Part shown: piece by piece, positions 61,661-64,000 of the stretch | Position numbering within the stretch: position 1 is the first letter of the stretch | Layout of the letters: every line of letters begins with the position of its first letter | Assembly (NCBI GenBank): GCA_013399895.1 | Contig: VXBA01003280.1 | Coordinates: 507,928-571,927 of the forward strand | Origin: Serilophus lunatus | Taxonomy: Eukaryota; Chordata; Aves; Passeriformes; Eurylaimidae | Length of the DNA: 64,000 nucleotides | Direction of reading: 5' to 3' | The notes under the pieces: generated by a model | Seen by the model: only the letters and a program-made list of their open reading frames with translations | Told to the model about the DNA's origin: nothing | Databases searched by the model: none | Position numbers and translations under genes: made by a program

Positions 61661-64000
61661 TTGGAATTTAACAAGAGTTATGTGATATCAAAAGGTGAGA
61701 CCACATTAAAAAAATCTAGTGAATTTTTACTTACTTTCCACAATTGCAACTAGACAAAGTGGGTGAAGTAAATGTTTAAATAAAGGAATGTATTACGCAT
61801 TATATATTATATATTTCAGATTTCAAAAGAGGTGGTTTTTATCAGATGTCTAAAATCCACTCTTTGTAGACAGGAAGTGCAAACAGGGCTTAAGTGAAAC
61901 TGCACGCTCACTCTCTGCAGAGTGTCCCATCAAAAGCAAGCATCTCTTAAACAGATGACCAAAACACTGCTGTGCATGATTTATCTGCATATCACTATTC
62001 TTTCTGTATGCTACATGCAAATTATTACATAATTGGTATCTATTCCATAATTAATAGAAGTCCACAGTTATAAGGTTGCATCAGTGCAGTACTGGATACA
62101 TACAAAAACATGGAGGAAAAAAGCCCCTTACATACCACCATAAAACAAAAGCAGAATCTTTTGCTTTCAAAAAGCCAGTTGGATTGAGGGTTTTTTTGAT
62201 TTTCAAAGACGACAATGGTGTTTAAACCGTGACCCTTGGATGCTTATGAGAAGTTGTACTGCTCCTGGTTAGAAACTCATAGCTAGTGTTGCCTCATCTG
62301 TGTAAGTAAATAAAATGGACAAGACCCTCTCTGGCATAGTATGTCTCATGTCTGTATAGTTAATTAGTTTACATTCAGAAACAGAAAGGCTGCAGCTAAA
62401 ATACCCATTGCTCATCTTCATACTGAGTCTGGGAATCATCTGGGAGATTCCTCATTTTCACAAAACAAGGCCATGCCAAGAATTGTGTTTATAACTTAGC
62501 AGCTGTGAGAAACAGACCAAAACCATGCCTTGGCATTATTTTTTATCACTAAAAAGCAGCTGATTAGTTTAAATGCATAAAGGCACAATAACAAAAGTAA
62601 CAAACACAATTTTATTGATCTTTCTTGAGAAAAAAACACATTCCTAAATATTGTGGCCTACATTATCAGGAACAGGCCTGTGAAATTCTCCCTGTCCTGG
62701 TGGGTACACACCGAAGGGGTCAAAGATCATATTATATTATTGTGAACTATGTTGACATAATTTCAATTATTTGAGAGCAGTTATTCTTAATCTGCTCTGA
62801 TTATACAAGGAGAATAATCCTTTCCAGTTACCCAGCCTTTTATAGAGAAAAATATCTAACTTCTTCTATTGTTATATGTATATGGTTCTCTTCTAATTTA
62901 TTTCTATCACAACTTCCTTACACATATCTGACAAACTTTTGACAATGCCAAGCATAGTGCTACAGATTTCCAGCTGAGAAATACAAAATATATTTATAAA
63001 GTGTCTGATAGTATAAATATTAAGCTGTAAATATATGTTAAAATATTTCTAAGCAACCATTTTGTCACCTACAATAACAGAAGAAATTCACTCCCTGTAA
63101 AATTTCACAAAGTCTAGAAAATTCTGCATTTTCAGTCAAGATGTTGCTCATCAAGTGATGTAGAAGCCATGCCTAAGGTACCTCTGGGAAGCTTTTAGCT
63201 CAAACACTCTGAGCTGCTTTGTCTAAGCCTTTTTCTTATATATGCCTGAAGAATTCTGCTTCATTGAGCTGACACATGTTGACCATCTAAAACAAAGAAA
63301 TTCTTAGGCTTTCATACTGAACAAACTTTTTAAATACCTTTCATTTGAAACTTCTTGTAGCTCAGCTACTGTCCCACAATTTCATTGTGGATCTCACAGC
63401 TTTACACTAGTAGAAGTGGAAAAGGGATGTGTCTGGTTCTATGGACTAAAGGAAAAGTGGAATGGTAAATGTTGCTGAAAACTTTAACTTGGTGTACTTC
63501 AAAAAATAATTCATTATCTTAGTGACAAAGTGTTATCTGTACTCAAAGATGGTAATTGTTACAGGACCAAGTGCTAAATTGGAGGAACAACTTTAATGCC
63601 AAGAACAGTCCAGCTACAAAAAGCAAACCAGCTGAAGACTCATTAAAAAATTTTAATTTTTTTTTAATTTATGCTCTTCTCATTGCAGTCCAACCCTGCT
63701 GCTTCCTCCATTCCCTGTTCCCTCTTTCCAAGTTGGTACTTGGATCAATTGACTTTTCCAAACCCAGGTGGACTTTATCAAATCACTCACTATAATATGT
63801 CAGGTACTTCTAATCCTATTAGTGATTTTCCATCATATAACACCACTAATTATATTATTAGACTTGGGTTTTTCCCTCCAATCTGATATAAAATTACCTC
63901 TGCATATTAATAACTTTTCTATTGTGAGACTTTAATAAGCAGAATATCAGTGAGATGTGATGGGGTGGAAAACTGTTAGTGATATAATGGATGTTTACAG
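61661..64000. other. AT-rich non-coding stretch
   Basis: No gene or recognisable repeat to the end of the window; open frames are at most 79 codons without features. Confidence 0.6.

Noticed and set aside
1..64000. CRISPR array, tRNA or rRNA gene
   Set aside because: No regularly spaced direct repeats, cloverleaf or rRNA-like sequence were seen; the window is vertebrate nuclear DNA.

Overview
The window looks like AT-rich, gene-poor intergenic or intronic DNA from a bird, probably a passerine. The main evidence is a set of CR1 LINE 3' ends carrying the avian terminal repeat built on attctatgattctatgat, one CR1 ORF2 linker fragment and one CR1 reverse-transcriptase fragment. Several long GC-rich solo LTRs of the kind common in songbird genomes support this. 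No host protein-coding exon, tRNA, rRNA or CRISPR array could be supported. Open frames outside repeats are short and have no recognisable domain, and the longest ones lie in GC-rich LTR cores or run through runs of N.

Layout from left to right. Positions 1-213 are the 5' end of a minus-strand LTR cut by the window edge. A CR1 tail at 2781-3788 is split by a 745-bp LTR-like insertion (2891-3635) with a perfect 5-bp target duplication. CR1 tails follow at 6687-6818 and 15619-16118. Two plus-strand LTRs sit almost head to tail at 16300-17558 and 17684-19060. A minus-strand LTR at 29170-30158 contains an assembly gap (29627-30070). A CpG-dense plus-strand LTR lies at 38208-39607. A minus-strand CR1 ORF2 piece with an internal deletion is at about 42688-43037. 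Minus-strand CR1 tails are at 47461-47690 and 54545-54600. A minus-strand LTR begins at 58562 and runs into a second gap (58734-59589). A CR1 RT fragment (59934-60320) and a CR1 tail (61325-61660) close the series. The rest is AT-rich sequence with microsatellites and A-rich tracts.

Six of the seven LTR-like elements appear to be one extended family, judged by eye. They share TGTGGTGGTTT / AAACCACCACA-type ends, 5-bp duplications and, in the three readable copies, a CCAAT box 59-60 bp upstream of a TTAAAA or CATAAAA box followed by AATAAA. None carries recognisable gag, pol or env, so they read as solo LTRs left after recombination. Both assembly gaps lie in, or start in, copies of this family. 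I found no new defence or metabolic system. The noteworthy content is the LTR family, its conserved regulatory layout, the nested insertion and the assembly artefacts.
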